Shown here: piece by piece, positions 49,396 to 60,001 of the stretch
Layout: every line of letters starts with the position of its first letter
Numbering within the stretch: the stretch's first letter is position 1
Origin: JSC-12 sp033764965
Lineage (GTDB): Bacteria > Cyanobacteriota > Cyanobacteriia > Leptolyngbyales > Leptolyngbyaceae
DNA: 64,000 bases
Direction of reading: 5' to 3'
Assembly: GCA_033764965.1 (NCBI GenBank)
Contig: JANRIN010000137.1
Span: 49,546 to 113,545 of the forward strand
Translations under genes and position numbers: made by a program
The notes under the pieces: generated by a model
The model's database searches: none
Told to the model about the DNA's origin: nothing
The model's input: the letters and a program-made list of their open reading frames with translations, nothing else

Positions 49396-51669
49396 CTATT
49401 TCACTACCTCCACAATAGTGGAAATTGCCGCGAGTTGTCTGCGGTTGATGGCGTTCAGATCGCGGTTCACTCCAATGTCTGCATCACCAGAGCGAGTATT
49501 GCGGTTGCCATCACCGATCAACGCCTCCACAAACCCCAATTCCTCCTCCCCAGAGAGAGTCAACGGTGCTCTAGAGGCAACCCCGGCTCCACGCCCTGCC
49601 GCAATAGTCTGTAATCCCTTTAGCGCATCGCGAATTGGCTTCTCACTTGCCAACACCAAAATTTCTAGCGAACCACTCCCCGTCAGGGTAAATGTCCAGT
49701 CATCGCCTTCAATGGGGGTGATCAACGTTTGTCCTGAGCCAATGATGGCTTCACTCTCTGCCGAAATCCAGTAGGGATGGAGGGGGGTAATCTTGCCGCC
49801 TGCACTGATCCCAATCACTGCCACATATAAATTGCGTTTCTCATTGTTGCGGACTTGCACCTGAATCGCTGTCCCCTGCTTAAAGGTCTTGGGAGTTGTC
49901 GTCGCTCGGCTACCTTTTGGCGCGATCACCACCGCCACCTTGTATGCCGAGGATTGCCCCACCAGGGCTGCATCACTCCCTGTCACCAGTTTCAGCAGCT
50001 TACCCGCCAGTAAGGATTTGAGCCGTCCTTGCAAGCGTTCTACTGCCGCCTGTGCTGATTCTCCTGGTTTGTCACTGAAGGTGGGCGCGATCGGGCGCAA
50101 TCCCGTCAAAAATAAGCCAACCGTTTCGGTCGTTGGCAACACGCCTCCCCGTTGAGTCTGCCCCCGCTTCACCTGTTGCAGCACCACGGGAGTCATCCGT
50201 CCCAAAATGCAATCGGCACCCTGTTCAGTCTTGACGATTTGCACCCGCTCTAGCTTTTGCAGTGCTACTTTTGCCGCTTCCATCTGGTTGCCCAAAGACT
50301 CATCTAAACTCACCCGCAATTTCAAATCTGTCGGCAAACCTCGGATCTTTTCTCGCAGCAAGGTGCCTCGTTGTAAGCTGCTCAGTTGCCCGGTTCGCAA
50401 TTTGCCCATTGCCGTTAGCCCGGTGCGACCCGTTTGCTCCAGTTCCGCAATCTCGTTACCCTTGTCATCCACTACCGCCCACAGTCCACCCTTGTCGCTG
50501 GCTGCCAAACTTAAGGAAGAGACTCCCCCCAACCAGTACTCAATCCGCCCATCAGATTTGACATCCCGCACTACAGCTTCTGCCCAGCGATTGGTCGGGG
50601 CCAGAAAATAGGCTCGCTGATCGCCATTACTCTCAGGATTGGCAGCGAAGATAGGGAACTGTTCAATCGGATATTTGGAATTGGCAGCCAAATCTTTCGT
50701 ACTGCGGGCAAGGTTGACAAACGCAGCCTTGATCGATTCGTTCGTGTCTGATTGCCAGAGATAGCGAGTCAGCAGGTAGGTGAAGGCTCCGGCGTGAAAT
50801 GTTTCGTTATCGAAGGGGGCATCGGCAGCGTATTGGTCAAACTGAGCCGAGCCGATCGCCACGCCTTTGGCAATTCCCTGTTGTCGCATCTTGGCTAGAT
50901 CCGCTTCGGAAATACCCAGATCCTTCATCAGTTTCTGTTGCAGTTCCAGTTCGGCAGGACTGGGGGAAGCATAGCGATCGCCATCCACCCGTGAATCGAA
51001 GCGAGATGGGACGGCACGAAAGGTGAGTCCACCGCGAGTGCCACCACCGGAATGACAGCTATCCAGGACAGCAGTAACCAGATCAGTTTTCAGCGATCGC
51101 ATTAGCAGAAACAGGGTGCGTCCCATGATGTCTTGCACAATGGCAGGATCACTGGTGATGCGATCGTTAGGCACCATTGTCCCATTCAGCTTGTCAGTAT
51201 TTGCGACTTTTGCATTGTTGATGATCAATTCTGAAATCGGGTTGGGGTCAATGATGCGGGAACCATGTCCAGAATAATGAAAGACGACCACATCACCCGC
51301 TTTTGCTTGACCGAGATGAGTTTTAAACGCATTCAGAATATTGTCGCGAGTCGGTTTAAGCGGTTCGTAATTTGTGAAAGAAAGCTGTTTATCAGCAACC
51401 ACTAAAATATCTTTGGGATTGAAGCCAAACCGATGCACCAGTAACTCCCACTGCAATTCCACATCGGTTAAACAACCCTTGAGACTGGAAATTTTGTCTG
51501 GATACGCATTCACACCGACCAGCAATGCTAGTTTGCGTCCTGGACTGCCCTGCGCCAACACCCGACCATATTGATTTGCCTGATGTAGAACATCCCACTG
51601 ACTCAACCCCAGAGCTGCCAGGGTTGCACCAGTCGCTTGCAGAAAATGACGACGCTTAATGGGGGACAT
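49396..51669 (-). CDS. Tat-exported caspase-like protease (peptidase C14) with DUF4384-like end
   Basis: 757 aa. A twin-arginine signal IKRRHFLQATGATLAALGLS suggests export in folded form. The caspase domain starts GRKLALLVGVNAYPD (about 44). It carries the catalytic pair: H135 in VVFHYSGHGSR and C205 in AVLDSCHSGGGTRG. Around 610-690 a beta domain follows (IQVQVRNNEKRNLYVAVIGISAGGKITPLHPY), of the DUF4384 kind often fused to such proteases. It sits between CHAT genes, so it is likely part of the same proteolytic network. Metacaspases cleave after Arg/Lys; the target is unknown. Confidence 0.88.
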   Translation of the reverse strand: MSPIKRRHFLQATGATLAALGLSQWDVLHQANQYGRVLAQGSPGRKLALLVGVNAYPDKISSLKGCLTDVELQWELLVHRFGFNPKDILVVADKQLSFTNYEPLKPTRDNILNAFKTHLGQAKAGDVVVFHYSGHGSRIIDPNPISELIINNAKVANTDKLNGTMVPNDRITSDPAIVQDIMGRTLFLLMRSLKTDLVTAVLDSCHSGGGTRGGLTFRAVPSRFDSRVDGDRYASPSPAELELQQKLMKDLGISEADLAKMRQQGIAKGVAIGSAQFDQYAADAPFDNETFHAGAFTYLLTRYLWQSDTNESIKAAFVNLARSTKDLAANSKYPIEQFPIFAANPESNGDQRAYFLAPTNRWAEAVVRDVKSDGRIEYWLGGVSSLSLAASDKGGLWAVVDDKGNEIAELEQTGRTGLTAMGKLRTGQLSSLQRGTLLREKIRGLPTDLKLRVSLDESLGNQMEAAKVALQKLERVQIVKTEQGADCILGRMTPVVLQQVKRGQTQRGGVLPTTETVGLFLTGLRPIAPTFSDKPGESAQAAVERLQGRLKSLLAGKLLKLVTGSDAALVGQSSAYKVAVVIAPKGSRATTTPKTFKQGTAIQVQVRNNEKRNLYVAVIGISAGGKITPLHPYWISAESEAIIGSGQTLITPIEGDDWTFTLTGSGSLEILVLASEKPIRDALKGLQTIAAGRGAGVASRAPLTLSGEEELGFVEALIGDGNRNTRSGDADIGVNRDLNAINRRQLAAISTIVEVVK

Positions 51670-51719
51670 GATTGAATGGTTCTCCTTGTGATTGATAGCT
51701 GTTGGCTGCTGGCTAATCG

Positions 51720-54350
51720 CTAAAGACTATTGCCAATCAAGATAAACGGTGCCCAGTAATAGGGATGGGAAAAGTTAGCAAGGCGAGCGGCGGGGGTACC
51801 ACTCACTACAACGTCAGCATCCCCATTCGATCGCCTGGGTGCATTTTTGTCAGTCAGCTTGCTTTGCAATAGACTCAGTTGTGCTTGCCGTAACGCTTCT
51901 GCTTTCGTCAAGTTACCTGTTGCCAGATTTTTGTAGAATTGCTGCATGATCAGGGCGGTGCTGGTGTCGTTGACGTTCCACAGAGAAGCTATTACTGCTT
52001 TGGCTCTGTCGCGATCTCCCATAAAAAATGAGCTAATCCCTGTCACTTCTAGCCCCAGTCCATCCGCACCACCCAAACCCGTTTGACAGGCAGACAGCAC
52101 AACTAGATGCACGTCTTTGAGGTCACGCAGGGTTTGCACATCGGGGATGGGATAGGGAGTGCCTGTCCCTAGCAAAAAGTAGGAATCGCGAGGATTTTCG
52201 GGTTTAAACCCGCCGTGGGTGGCAATGTGAATAATTCTGTGCCCGCGAATGTTATCTTCTAATGCCGCTTTCGTAAATTGTGGATTGAGGAAGACTTGTC
52301 CGGGATAGATGCCTGTAGCGTTTCTGTTAGCGGTTGACTGTTTGACAATGGCATTCAGTTCAGTTTCTACATTGGGCAATGCGCCAAAATTTCCCTTTGC
52401 TTGAGAGAGTCCAAGGGCGAGAATGGGAGTTTGCTGGGGGGATTTGAGTCGATCGTCGGTGTCGGTGAGACTGGCGGAGAGGACGTTGGAGACAGCAAAG
52501 CGCTGAATCAGATATTGGTTGCCATCGAACAATGCGCCCATTGGAATGTAGTTAGTGGCGCGATCAGGCACAAAGATTAAGTGCTGAATTTTGTTGGCGG
52601 CGAGTTCGCTTTCCAGGGGCTGAATCAAGCAATCGTAGAGTTCTTTGCCCACAGCTTTGAGTTGGGTCTCGTTGCCACGTTTGCTAATCAGGGTTTGGAG
52701 TTGGGCAACTTTGTTGTAGAGAGCGGTTTCACCCAAGGGACAGACGGCAGTTTTGCTCAACACTCCGCCTTTAGCTGCCCAGAGCAGGCGGGTTTTGTCG
52801 GGTAGAACGAGGGGATAGATCAAGATAGAATTGAGGTGGGCAGTGACAACGCGATCGGCGCTGGTTTGAAAGTCTTGAGTGGATTTATCTACCTGCGTCA
52901 GCTTACTATCCCGCAATTGTTGTTTGATCTGTTCAACAAAGATTTGAAATTCTTTGGATAACCCTTGGTACTGGGTTTTGAGTTCGTTGTGTTGGGGGCA
53001 GCGTTGCTGTTCGCAATCATAGTATTTGCTGCCGAAGGCGATCAGACTGGTGTACTTGCCTTTGATTTGTGTTTCGAGGGAGTTAAAGCCAACTTCAGCA
53101 ATGGTAGCAGGGGCGCGAGTGCCTTTGGTGAAATCATTCAATTCCTGGATCTTCAATCGTTCAAGGATTTGTTGAGCTTCCCCAATGCGTCCTTGAGCAA
53201 TCAACAAATCGGCAAGGCGACGGTAAGTGCTAGCAACGGACTGGGTGTAGGACTCTTGCTGTTCTGACGGTAATTGCTGTAAATCCCGCCGAATTGACTC
53301 GTAAATGTTGACAGATTGCTTGTAAAAAACGATCGCCAGTTCGGATTGATCTTGTTCAGCAAATAACTCACCGATATTGCTCAAGGTTTTGCCTTCACCC
53401 TCGCGATCGCCACCTTTGCGGCGAATGGTCAGAGCCTGTTCGTAGAAGTCTAGTGCTTGCGAATACTGTTGAAGGCTAAAATGAATTCTGCCAATGTTAT
53501 CGAATGCAATACTTTGCCCTCTAGAGTCGTCGATGGTTCTGGATAGCTTAAGCGCCTCTTGAAAAAAGCTCATTGCTTGAGAGGGTTGTTTTTGCAAGTT
53601 ATAAAGCTCTCCAATCAGGTTGAGACTTCTAACCTGTCCAGTTGGATTACGCACTTGCCGATAAATCTCTAGTGCTTGCTGGTAAGAGTTCAAAGCATCC
53701 TGGTATTGGACACGCCCCTTGTATACAGTACCAATGTTCAAAAGACTGGTTGCCTCCCCAGCACGATTACGATTTGCCCGACGAATGGCTAGAACTTGTT
53801 GATGAAATTTCAACGCTTTATCATACTGACCCAGGTAGATATAAGCCAACCCAAGACCATTTAGCGGAACGCCTGCATTGGGAATAATATTTAGAGCTTC
53901 CTGAAAAGCCGCGATCGCCTGAGAGTATTTTCCTGTTCGTAAATAGGCGATTCCGACACCGCTCAGAGCACCTGCTCGATTGTCTCGTTCGCCCAGTTTG
54001 GCAAAGATTTCTGCTGCCTGTTGATAGCGAGTTAGAGACTGGTCATACTGCCCCAGAATTTCATGAACTTGTCCCAATTTGAGCAAGACATCCCCTTGCC
54101 CACCCAATTCACGAGCCTGTTGATAAAGTTTTAACGCTTGCTGAAAAGTTGCCAATGCTTGTTCAAATTGGTTCCGCTGGAATTGCTGACTTCCCAAATT
54201 AAACAGACGATTGGCTTCTCGACGAGCTTGAGAGGCAGACACCTGTGCTAGAGCAGGAGCAGAGGCAGATTGAGCAGGTAAACATGGACTCAGAACACAA
54301 AAGAGCAAAGTAGCAAGAGCAAAACTGGTAGATTTCCGCCTGGGTCGCAT
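51720..54350 (-). CDS. TPR-CHAT protease, exported
   Basis: About 876 aa. The ATG at 54365 lies inside the GGAGG ribosome site, so I choose the ATG at 54350. A signal peptide (FALATLLFCVLSPCLPAQSA) is followed by some eight TPRs with GQYDKALKFHQQVLAIRR-type units (about 50-390). The CHAT domain has H712 (HRIIHIATHG) and C755 (LVVLSACQTGLGG), so is potentially active. It ends ANFSHPYYWAPFILIGNSL, identical to two other CHAT proteins here. Its C-terminal half is close to the one at 61834, suggesting recent duplication. Confidence 0.88.
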   Translation of the reverse strand: MRPRRKSTSFALATLLFCVLSPCLPAQSASAPALAQVSASQARREANRLFNLGSQQFQRNQFEQALATFQQALKLYQQARELGGQGDVLLKLGQVHEILGQYDQSLTRYQQAAEIFAKLGERDNRAGALSGVGIAYLRTGKYSQAIAAFQEALNIIPNAGVPLNGLGLAYIYLGQYDKALKFHQQVLAIRRANRNRAGEATSLLNIGTVYKGRVQYQDALNSYQQALEIYRQVRNPTGQVRSLNLIGELYNLQKQPSQAMSFFQEALKLSRTIDDSRGQSIAFDNIGRIHFSLQQYSQALDFYEQALTIRRKGGDREGEGKTLSNIGELFAEQDQSELAIVFYKQSVNIYESIRRDLQQLPSEQQESYTQSVASTYRRLADLLIAQGRIGEAQQILERLKIQELNDFTKGTRAPATIAEVGFNSLETQIKGKYTSLIAFGSKYYDCEQQRCPQHNELKTQYQGLSKEFQIFVEQIKQQLRDSKLTQVDKSTQDFQTSADRVVTAHLNSILIYPLVLPDKTRLLWAAKGGVLSKTAVCPLGETALYNKVAQLQTLISKRGNETQLKAVGKELYDCLIQPLESELAANKIQHLIFVPDRATNYIPMGALFDGNQYLIQRFAVSNVLSASLTDTDDRLKSPQQTPILALGLSQAKGNFGALPNVETELNAIVKQSTANRNATGIYPGQVFLNPQFTKAALEDNIRGHRIIHIATHGGFKPENPRDSYFLLGTGTPYPIPDVQTLRDLKDVHLVVLSACQTGLGGADGLGLEVTGISSFFMGDRDRAKAVIASLWNVNDTSTALIMQQFYKNLATGNLTKAEALRQAQLSLLQSKLTDKNAPRRSNGDADVVVSGTPAARLANFSHPYYWAPFILIGNSL

Positions 54351-54420
54351 CAGAAAATCCTCCAAAGGGAAAGACTTCTCGTTCGTAAATGTATCACTCC
54401 AACTCTACAAAGGATATGCA
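54351..54420 (-). promoter_or_regulatory. Shared leader of CHAT gene 2
   Basis: Minus-strand blocks TGCATATCCT, GAGTGATACATTTA, GA-GAG and GGAGGATTTTCTG, corresponding to the leaders of the CHAT genes at 48544 and 59790. Confidence 0.6.
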
Positions 54421-54432
54421 GTCGATCGCTGT

Positions 54433-57400
54433 TCAAAGACTGTTGCCAATCAAGATAAACGGTGCCCAGTAATAGGGATGGGCAAAGTTGGCAGATCTGG
54501 AAGCGCGACTGCCGGGAGCAGCGGTCACACGAATGTCGGCTTCGCTTGATCGCTTCGGTGCATCCTTGGCGGTAAATTTGCTGTTGATCAAATCTTGTTG
54601 GATGGTCTGCAATGCCTGAGCCTTCGTCATCCCAGCCGCAATGTGTTTATAAAACTGTTGCATAATCAGGGCAGTGCTGGCATCATTCACATTCCAGAGC
54701 GAAGCCATGACGGAATCAACTCCATCCTTCAAGAAATAATAGCTGATACCGGGAATTTCGATGCCATCGCTGGCGCGATCGCCCACGGCTGTTTCGCAAG
54801 CAGACAGCACCACCAGATGAATGGTGCCTAGCCCAGCGTTGCCCAATTGCTCAATGAGTTCAGTGGTGAGATTGTTACCCCGACCGGGAACCAGATAGGA
54901 GTCTTCTGGGCGACCCGCTTTGAAGGCTCCATGAGTGGCAAGATGCAGAATCCGATAGGTTTTCTTTTCCAGGTTCTTCTTCAAGGCATCCTTCAATGCT
55001 TTGTAGTCAAACGCTTGATCCAAAAATTTGCTGCCGGGATAGATGCCCTGGCGATCTTTGGTTTGATTGGTTTTGGTAATGGCATCCAGTTCTGCTGGAA
55101 CGTTTGGGAGAGGACTTTGATTTTGGAAAGTGGAAGCACCCATTGCCAATAGCATTGGCTGCTGTCCAGTAGGTCGGGGTGTTCGGGCTTCCGTATCGGT
55201 TTGAATGGCGGCGGTAATGGTGCTGATGGTGAAGCGATCGATCAGGTATCGTTTCCCGTCATGGAGAGCCGCCAAAGGAATATATCGAGTAGTGCTATCC
55301 GGGGCAAAGACGAGATGTTTGATAGCAGGATTGCTTAGTTCGGCTTCCAGGGGTTTGATCAACCAACTATAAAGTTTTTGGCTGGTGGCTTGCACGGTTG
55401 CCAGATCGGTTTTTGGCGTACCAACAATTGTGGTTTCTCCAAGTTGCTGCCGAAATGTTTGAATGGTTTTGAAGAGTTGCTCAGCAGTCACTTGTGTTTC
55501 AAAGGGACGGAAGGTCACGGCTCCATCCCCCGTTTTGACTGCTAGTAGAAATTGAATTTTATCCTTGAGTACGAGAGGATAAATTAGCACCGTGCCGGGT
55601 TGGGCGTTGACGATGCGCCGTGCTTCCAAATTGAGTTTTTCAGGGGTGAGGGTGCTGACTTCGGTGGAAAAGTGTTTAGCAAGCAGGGCACGTTGCTGCT
55701 TCAATTCCCGGTTTACAGCAGTAAAAAGAGTATCGCGCTGCTGCTCCAGTTGTTTTAGGTTTGAGCATTTTGTTTGTTCACATTTTGCCAGTTCTTGAGC
55801 GAAGTTACCTAAGGTGGTGAACTGTTTCAAGATGGAGTTCAAAGCGTCTTCTTCGATTTTGGCAAGGCTGATGCCGGGGCTATTGATTCCAGCCTCACGG
55901 GTGAACTGGCTCAGTTCTCGCAGTTTCAATAGTTCCAGAACGGCATGGGCTTCGGGGAGACGACCTTGTTGGATCAGCAGAGCGGCGAGATTTCGATAGG
56001 TGCCGATTACGGTTTGAGTGTAGGATTCTTGCTGCTCACGAGGCAGCGATCGCAACTCATCCCGAATCGTTTCTGTGAGGTTGACGGATTGTTTGTAGAA
56101 CGCGATCGCCAGTTCGGGTTGATTTTGTTGCTTGAATAAGTCCCCAACATGACTGAGCGTTACTCGTTCAATCGGGCGATTGCCTGTTTCTCTCAGTAGC
56201 CCTAAAGCTTGTTGATACGCTTGTAGTGCCTTATCAAACTGTCCCAAACTTGTGTAAATTGTGCCTAAACTATCGAGTGTGTTGCCTTCATTCGCCTTAT
56301 CCCCTAACTCTCGAAAAATAGCCAGCGCTTGCTGAATTGGTTCAATCCCCAGAGCGGGCTGTCCTAGTTTTTCATGCACTAAGCCAATGTTGTTAAGTGT
56401 CGTCGCTTCGCCGGGACGGTCTTCAGCAGTTCGCCGGAGAGCAAGGCTATTTTGATAATATTTCAGAGCTGTGGAGTATTGCTGCTGCTCTTGGTAAACC
56501 AGCCCCATATTGTTCAAGGTTGCTGCTTCACCCGCTCTATCTTCGATGTTTTTACGAATTACCAAAGCTTGAGCATAGAATTTCAAAGCCTCTGAATATT
56601 GACCCAGTTCGTCATGCACTACTCCCATGTTGTGTAATGCAGATGCCTTTCTGAAGTGAGTATTTCGTGTGGCAACAGACTCACCTAAAGTCGCGTCAGA
56701 ATAGCCATTTCCATAACAATTCCAACACGTCCTGTCTCTATTAGAGCTTCCCCAATAGATTGCGTCAGCAGGCTGAGGTAGCTCTAAAGCTTCAAAGATT
56801 GCAAATGCTTGGCGATAGCTCTCTAAAGCCTGAGTATACTGGCCTTGATTTCGATAAATCTCACCAATATTATTGAGTTTGGTAGCTTCGCCCAATTTAT
56901 CTTTGAGCTCTTTCCGAATTGCCAAAGCCTGCTGATAAGCTTTCAATGCTTTGGGATAGTCGCCCAGGCTTTTGTAAACAACACCAATGTTGTTGAAAAT
57001 AGCCGCTTGCTGGTCTTGCATCCCAAAATCTGTAAACAGCTTCAGAGCTTTTCGATAGTCTTCTAGCGCGTTAGAGTACTGACCTCGCTTGCGGTAAATC
57101 TCTGCTCTGCCTGCAAATGCTTGACTATCAAAAACATTGCATTGGTTCGTATCAGATGCCATCCATTCATCGTATAAGGCATAAAATCGTATGGCTTCAA
57201 CAAGAGTGGCATCTACCCGCGCTCCATCCCCATAACCAGCGCACTTTCGAGCCTTAATCGCCATATCGAAGAATGTAAAAGCTTGAGAATCCTGCCTCAT
57301 CCCATCATATGCTAGCCCGATATTGGTAAATGCTCGATAAATATCATTTCCTGTAGTTTGCTGGAAAAATGTTAGTGCCTTAGTATAGTGCGCTTGAGCA

Positions 57401-59790
57401 AGGTAAACTTCACCGATGTTGTTCAAAATATCCTGGATATTTTCATTGAAACTGATCAACTGGCGTGAATAAAGACAATCTGTTCCTATTTCTTGACAGA
57501 TGGAGACGGCTTTTTGATAGGCTTCTAAAGCTTGAGGATACTGTTGCAATCGATGGTGCATCAGACCAATGCGATAAAGAACAATTTCCTCATAAACACT
57601 ATCACCCACTTTTTGGCGAATGCCCAATACCCGTTGATAAGTATCTAATGCTAAAGCATATTGACCATCTAAACGATACACATCAGCAAGATCAATCAGG
57701 ACAGCCCCCTCAGCCATGAGATCGCCAATGTTTCTATAGAGACTGACTGCTTTTTGAAACAGCTTGATGGCTTTTTGTGCTTCTTGTTTCATCACTTGAG
57801 GTGAGATTTTATTAGAAGCTTTTTGATAACCCAGAGGGCGATACCTCTGCCCAATGCTGTGGAGAATTTCAGCTTCACCCGCACGATCGCCAACACTTCT
57901 ACGAATCGCCAGGATTTGCTCTAAAGATTTGATCAAATGAGATTCATCTTTATGTTCAAATTTTTCAAATTTTGAGTGAGCAATTCTCGTGAGAATATTT
58001 GCTTCAGCTTTGCGATCGCCAATTTCTCGATAGATCTTTAGAGCGCCTTCCAGCTTTCCAATTTTGCTCAATGTCGCAGCTTCAGCCTTGCGATCCCCTC
58101 TAGCTCGATCAATCTTTAAAGCTTGCTCAAATATTTGTTTCTGAATGTTTGGAACAGCTAGACCAATCTTAATCAATGTGTCGCGCTCTCCCGTGCGGCT
58201 ATTGAGTTTTTTACCAAGAGCGATCGCTTGTTTGAAAAATTCCTGCCCACGAGCAGCCTGATTTGACTGAATATAAAAAGCTCCAATACTGATGAGAGTA
58301 TCCCATTCTCCTTGGCGATCTCCAATTGCTCGGCGAATTTCTAAAGCTTCTTGTAAAAAGGGGAGTGAGTACGAATCTGTACCTCTTGCACCCGCAGCAG
58401 GCTTGCCTAAGTTGCTCAAGGCATTTGCTACACGAGCCTGATCGCCACTTTCTTTCAAAATTGGGATGGCTAACTTGTAATACTCCTCATAATAGCCACC
58501 ATCAAAACAACCACCCCAACCCAGTTGACAAGAACCATAGGATGCCTCAGCCATATGGTAGAGTGCTTGCCCTTGTCCTAGGCGATCGCCTCGCTTTTGT
58601 TGCATCTCAAAAAGCTGCCAAAATGTCCTGAAAGCTGAATAAAACTGCCGCCGCCGCAGTTTCTCAAGCCCCAGTCGGTTCAGTCGTTCAATCTCGGTAT
58701 TTGATATGTTCTGCTGAGGCGGGTTGAGATTGGGAGCAAATTGCAGTACCTCAACATTGCCATGCTTCCAATCACCACCAGCAACAATAAGCTTTTGACC
58801 ATCTGGACTGAAGGCAGTAATAATTCCCACTTCACGTCTAGGCAAGCTACAGAGAGGAGAGCCACTGTTACGATTAAACAATGTAATCCCAGAGTTTTCT
58901 GCACGAACAAACATTTGCCTATCTGGACTCAGAACATCTCTCGTCACCTCAGCGGCAGTAGTTGGCACGTTTGTATTTGTACGAATCAACTCACCCGTTT
59001 GCAAATTCCAAATTCTAGTTTCCTCGGCTTGAACAGAATTGTTCACAACATTAGAGCCACGACTAATTAAGTTTTGACCATCCGGGGTTAGTGAGATTGA
59101 TTCAACACCGAAAGAGTGTCCAGCCATAGTTCGGACTAATTCTCCAGTTTGAAAATCCCATAGTCTGATCTTGCCATCATCGATTCCTCCAGCCGCAATT
59201 ATCATTTTCCCATCGGAGCTAAAGATAACTAATTTGCTTCTAGCTGAGTCTTTTAAGGTACGTAATAACTCTCCTGTCTTGAGATTCCAAACCTTGATTG
59301 CCATTTCATCTGTTCGTGAGTAGGTACCTGCACCGTGGCTTACAAACGTTTTTCCATCAGGGCTGATGGAAATAGAACCAATTTCTTCTCCCAGATAAGC
59401 CAGAATAGTTTGTACTAACTCACCCATTTTGAGATTCCAAATTCTGATCACACCACTTTTGTCCCCAGTTATCAAAAGTTCTCCGTCTGGAGTCACAGTC
59501 AACGCCGTGACTCTCACCAAATGTCCTAACTTATGGACGGAGTGGAGGTTTTGACAAAGCTGGGGAAATTTTGGATTAGCCTGTGATTGCTCCCCTGTTT
59601 GCTCTGTCGCGACATAGTTTGGGGGCGTTTGCGCCTCGTTCTCTTGGGCAATTAGCTTTTGGCGCTGATTGCGAAAATCTGCCGCGATCTCGCTCTCAGC
59701 TATAGCAGGCGACACCCCAGCAGGAATTGAGGGACTCAGGCACAGGCAAAGCGTGGCAACAGTCAGGCGAACAGACTTGAGGCGGTGCAT
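54433..59790 (-). CDS. Giant WD40-TPR-CHAT protease, exported
   Basis: About 1785 aa; the ATG at 59790 follows GGAGGATTATTGG, and the one at 59805 lies within that site. After a signal peptide, WD40-type repeats (about 95-340: GVIRIWNLKMGELVQTI, AIKVWNLKTGELLRTL, KIRLWDFQTGELVRTM) come first. A very long TPR array (about 380-1350) and the CHAT domain follow. H1620 (LHLATHG) and C1665 (LVVLSACETAVGD) are intact. Many TPRs are near-duplicates, and the DNA is repetitive. The N-terminal propeller suggests a second sensing surface. It ends with the ANFAHPYYWAPFILIGNSL tail shared by the paralogs. Confidence 0.87.
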   Translation of the reverse strand: MHRLKSVRLTVATLCLCLSPSIPAGVSPAIAESEIAADFRNQRQKLIAQENEAQTPPNYVATEQTGEQSQANPKFPQLCQNLHSVHKLGHLVRVTALTVTPDGELLITGDKSGVIRIWNLKMGELVQTILAYLGEEIGSISISPDGKTFVSHGAGTYSRTDEMAIKVWNLKTGELLRTLKDSARSKLVIFSSDGKMIIAAGGIDDGKIRLWDFQTGELVRTMAGHSFGVESISLTPDGQNLISRGSNVVNNSVQAEETRIWNLQTGELIRTNTNVPTTAAEVTRDVLSPDRQMFVRAENSGITLFNRNSGSPLCSLPRREVGIITAFSPDGQKLIVAGGDWKHGNVEVLQFAPNLNPPQQNISNTEIERLNRLGLEKLRRRQFYSAFRTFWQLFEMQQKRGDRLGQGQALYHMAEASYGSCQLGWGGCFDGGYYEEYYKLAIPILKESGDQARVANALSNLGKPAAGARGTDSYSLPFLQEALEIRRAIGDRQGEWDTLISIGAFYIQSNQAARGQEFFKQAIALGKKLNSRTGERDTLIKIGLAVPNIQKQIFEQALKIDRARGDRKAEAATLSKIGKLEGALKIYREIGDRKAEANILTRIAHSKFEKFEHKDESHLIKSLEQILAIRRSVGDRAGEAEILHSIGQRYRPLGYQKASNKISPQVMKQEAQKAIKLFQKAVSLYRNIGDLMAEGAVLIDLADVYRLDGQYALALDTYQRVLGIRQKVGDSVYEEIVLYRIGLMHHRLQQYPQALEAYQKAVSICQEIGTDCLYSRQLISFNENIQDILNNIGEVYLAQAHYTKALTFFQQTTGNDIYRAFTNIGLAYDGMRQDSQAFTFFDMAIKARKCAGYGDGARVDATLVEAIRFYALYDEWMASDTNQCNVFDSQAFAGRAEIYRKRGQYSNALEDYRKALKLFTDFGMQDQQAAIFNNIGVVYKSLGDYPKALKAYQQALAIRKELKDKLGEATKLNNIGEIYRNQGQYTQALESYRQAFAIFEALELPQPADAIYWGSSNRDRTCWNCYGNGYSDATLGESVATRNTHFRKASALHNMGVVHDELGQYSEALKFYAQALVIRKNIEDRAGEAATLNNMGLVYQEQQQYSTALKYYQNSLALRRTAEDRPGEATTLNNIGLVHEKLGQPALGIEPIQQALAIFRELGDKANEGNTLDSLGTIYTSLGQFDKALQAYQQALGLLRETGNRPIERVTLSHVGDLFKQQNQPELAIAFYKQSVNLTETIRDELRSLPREQQESYTQTVIGTYRNLAALLIQQGRLPEAHAVLELLKLRELSQFTREAGINSPGISLAKIEEDALNSILKQFTTLGNFAQELAKCEQTKCSNLKQLEQQRDTLFTAVNRELKQQRALLAKHFSTEVSTLTPEKLNLEARRIVNAQPGTVLIYPLVLKDKIQFLLAVKTGDGAVTFRPFETQVTAEQLFKTIQTFRQQLGETTIVGTPKTDLATVQATSQKLYSWLIKPLEAELSNPAIKHLVFAPDSTTRYIPLAALHDGKRYLIDRFTISTITAAIQTDTEARTPRPTGQQPMLLAMGASTFQNQSPLPNVPAELDAITKTNQTKDRQGIYPGSKFLDQAFDYKALKDALKKNLEKKTYRILHLATHGAFKAGRPEDSYLVPGRGNNLTTELIEQLGNAGLGTIHLVVLSACETAVGDRASDGIEIPGISYYFLKDGVDSVMASLWNVNDASTALIMQQFYKHIAAGMTKAQALQTIQQDLINSKFTAKDAPKRSSEADIRVTAAPGSRASRSANFAHPYYWAPFILIGNSL

Positions 59791-59858
59791 CCAATAATCC
59801 TCCACAGGTAGAGAAGCTCATCAATAATCTATCACTCTCGCTGAGGGCAGGTTATGCA
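59791..59858 (-). promoter_or_regulatory. Shared leader of CHAT gene 3
   Basis: Minus-strand blocks TGCATAACCT, GAGTGATAGATTA, TGATGAGC and GGAGGATTATTGG, as in the two other CHAT leaders. A looser version (GTGATGATTGATGAGC...GAGGAG) precedes the trypsin-like protease gene. Confidence 0.6.
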
Positions 59859-60001
59859 ATGGCTTGATAAGGCAGAAAAAGGAGGAGCGCGATCGCCCTG
59901 CAACCCATCTGTTAGCGTTTTTTCCTTTGTCAGACCTGATTGTTTTTCTTTCTGGTGGTACGCTTGATAACATTTAAGAGTTCATTTCTTCTGCTTCTGC
60001 A

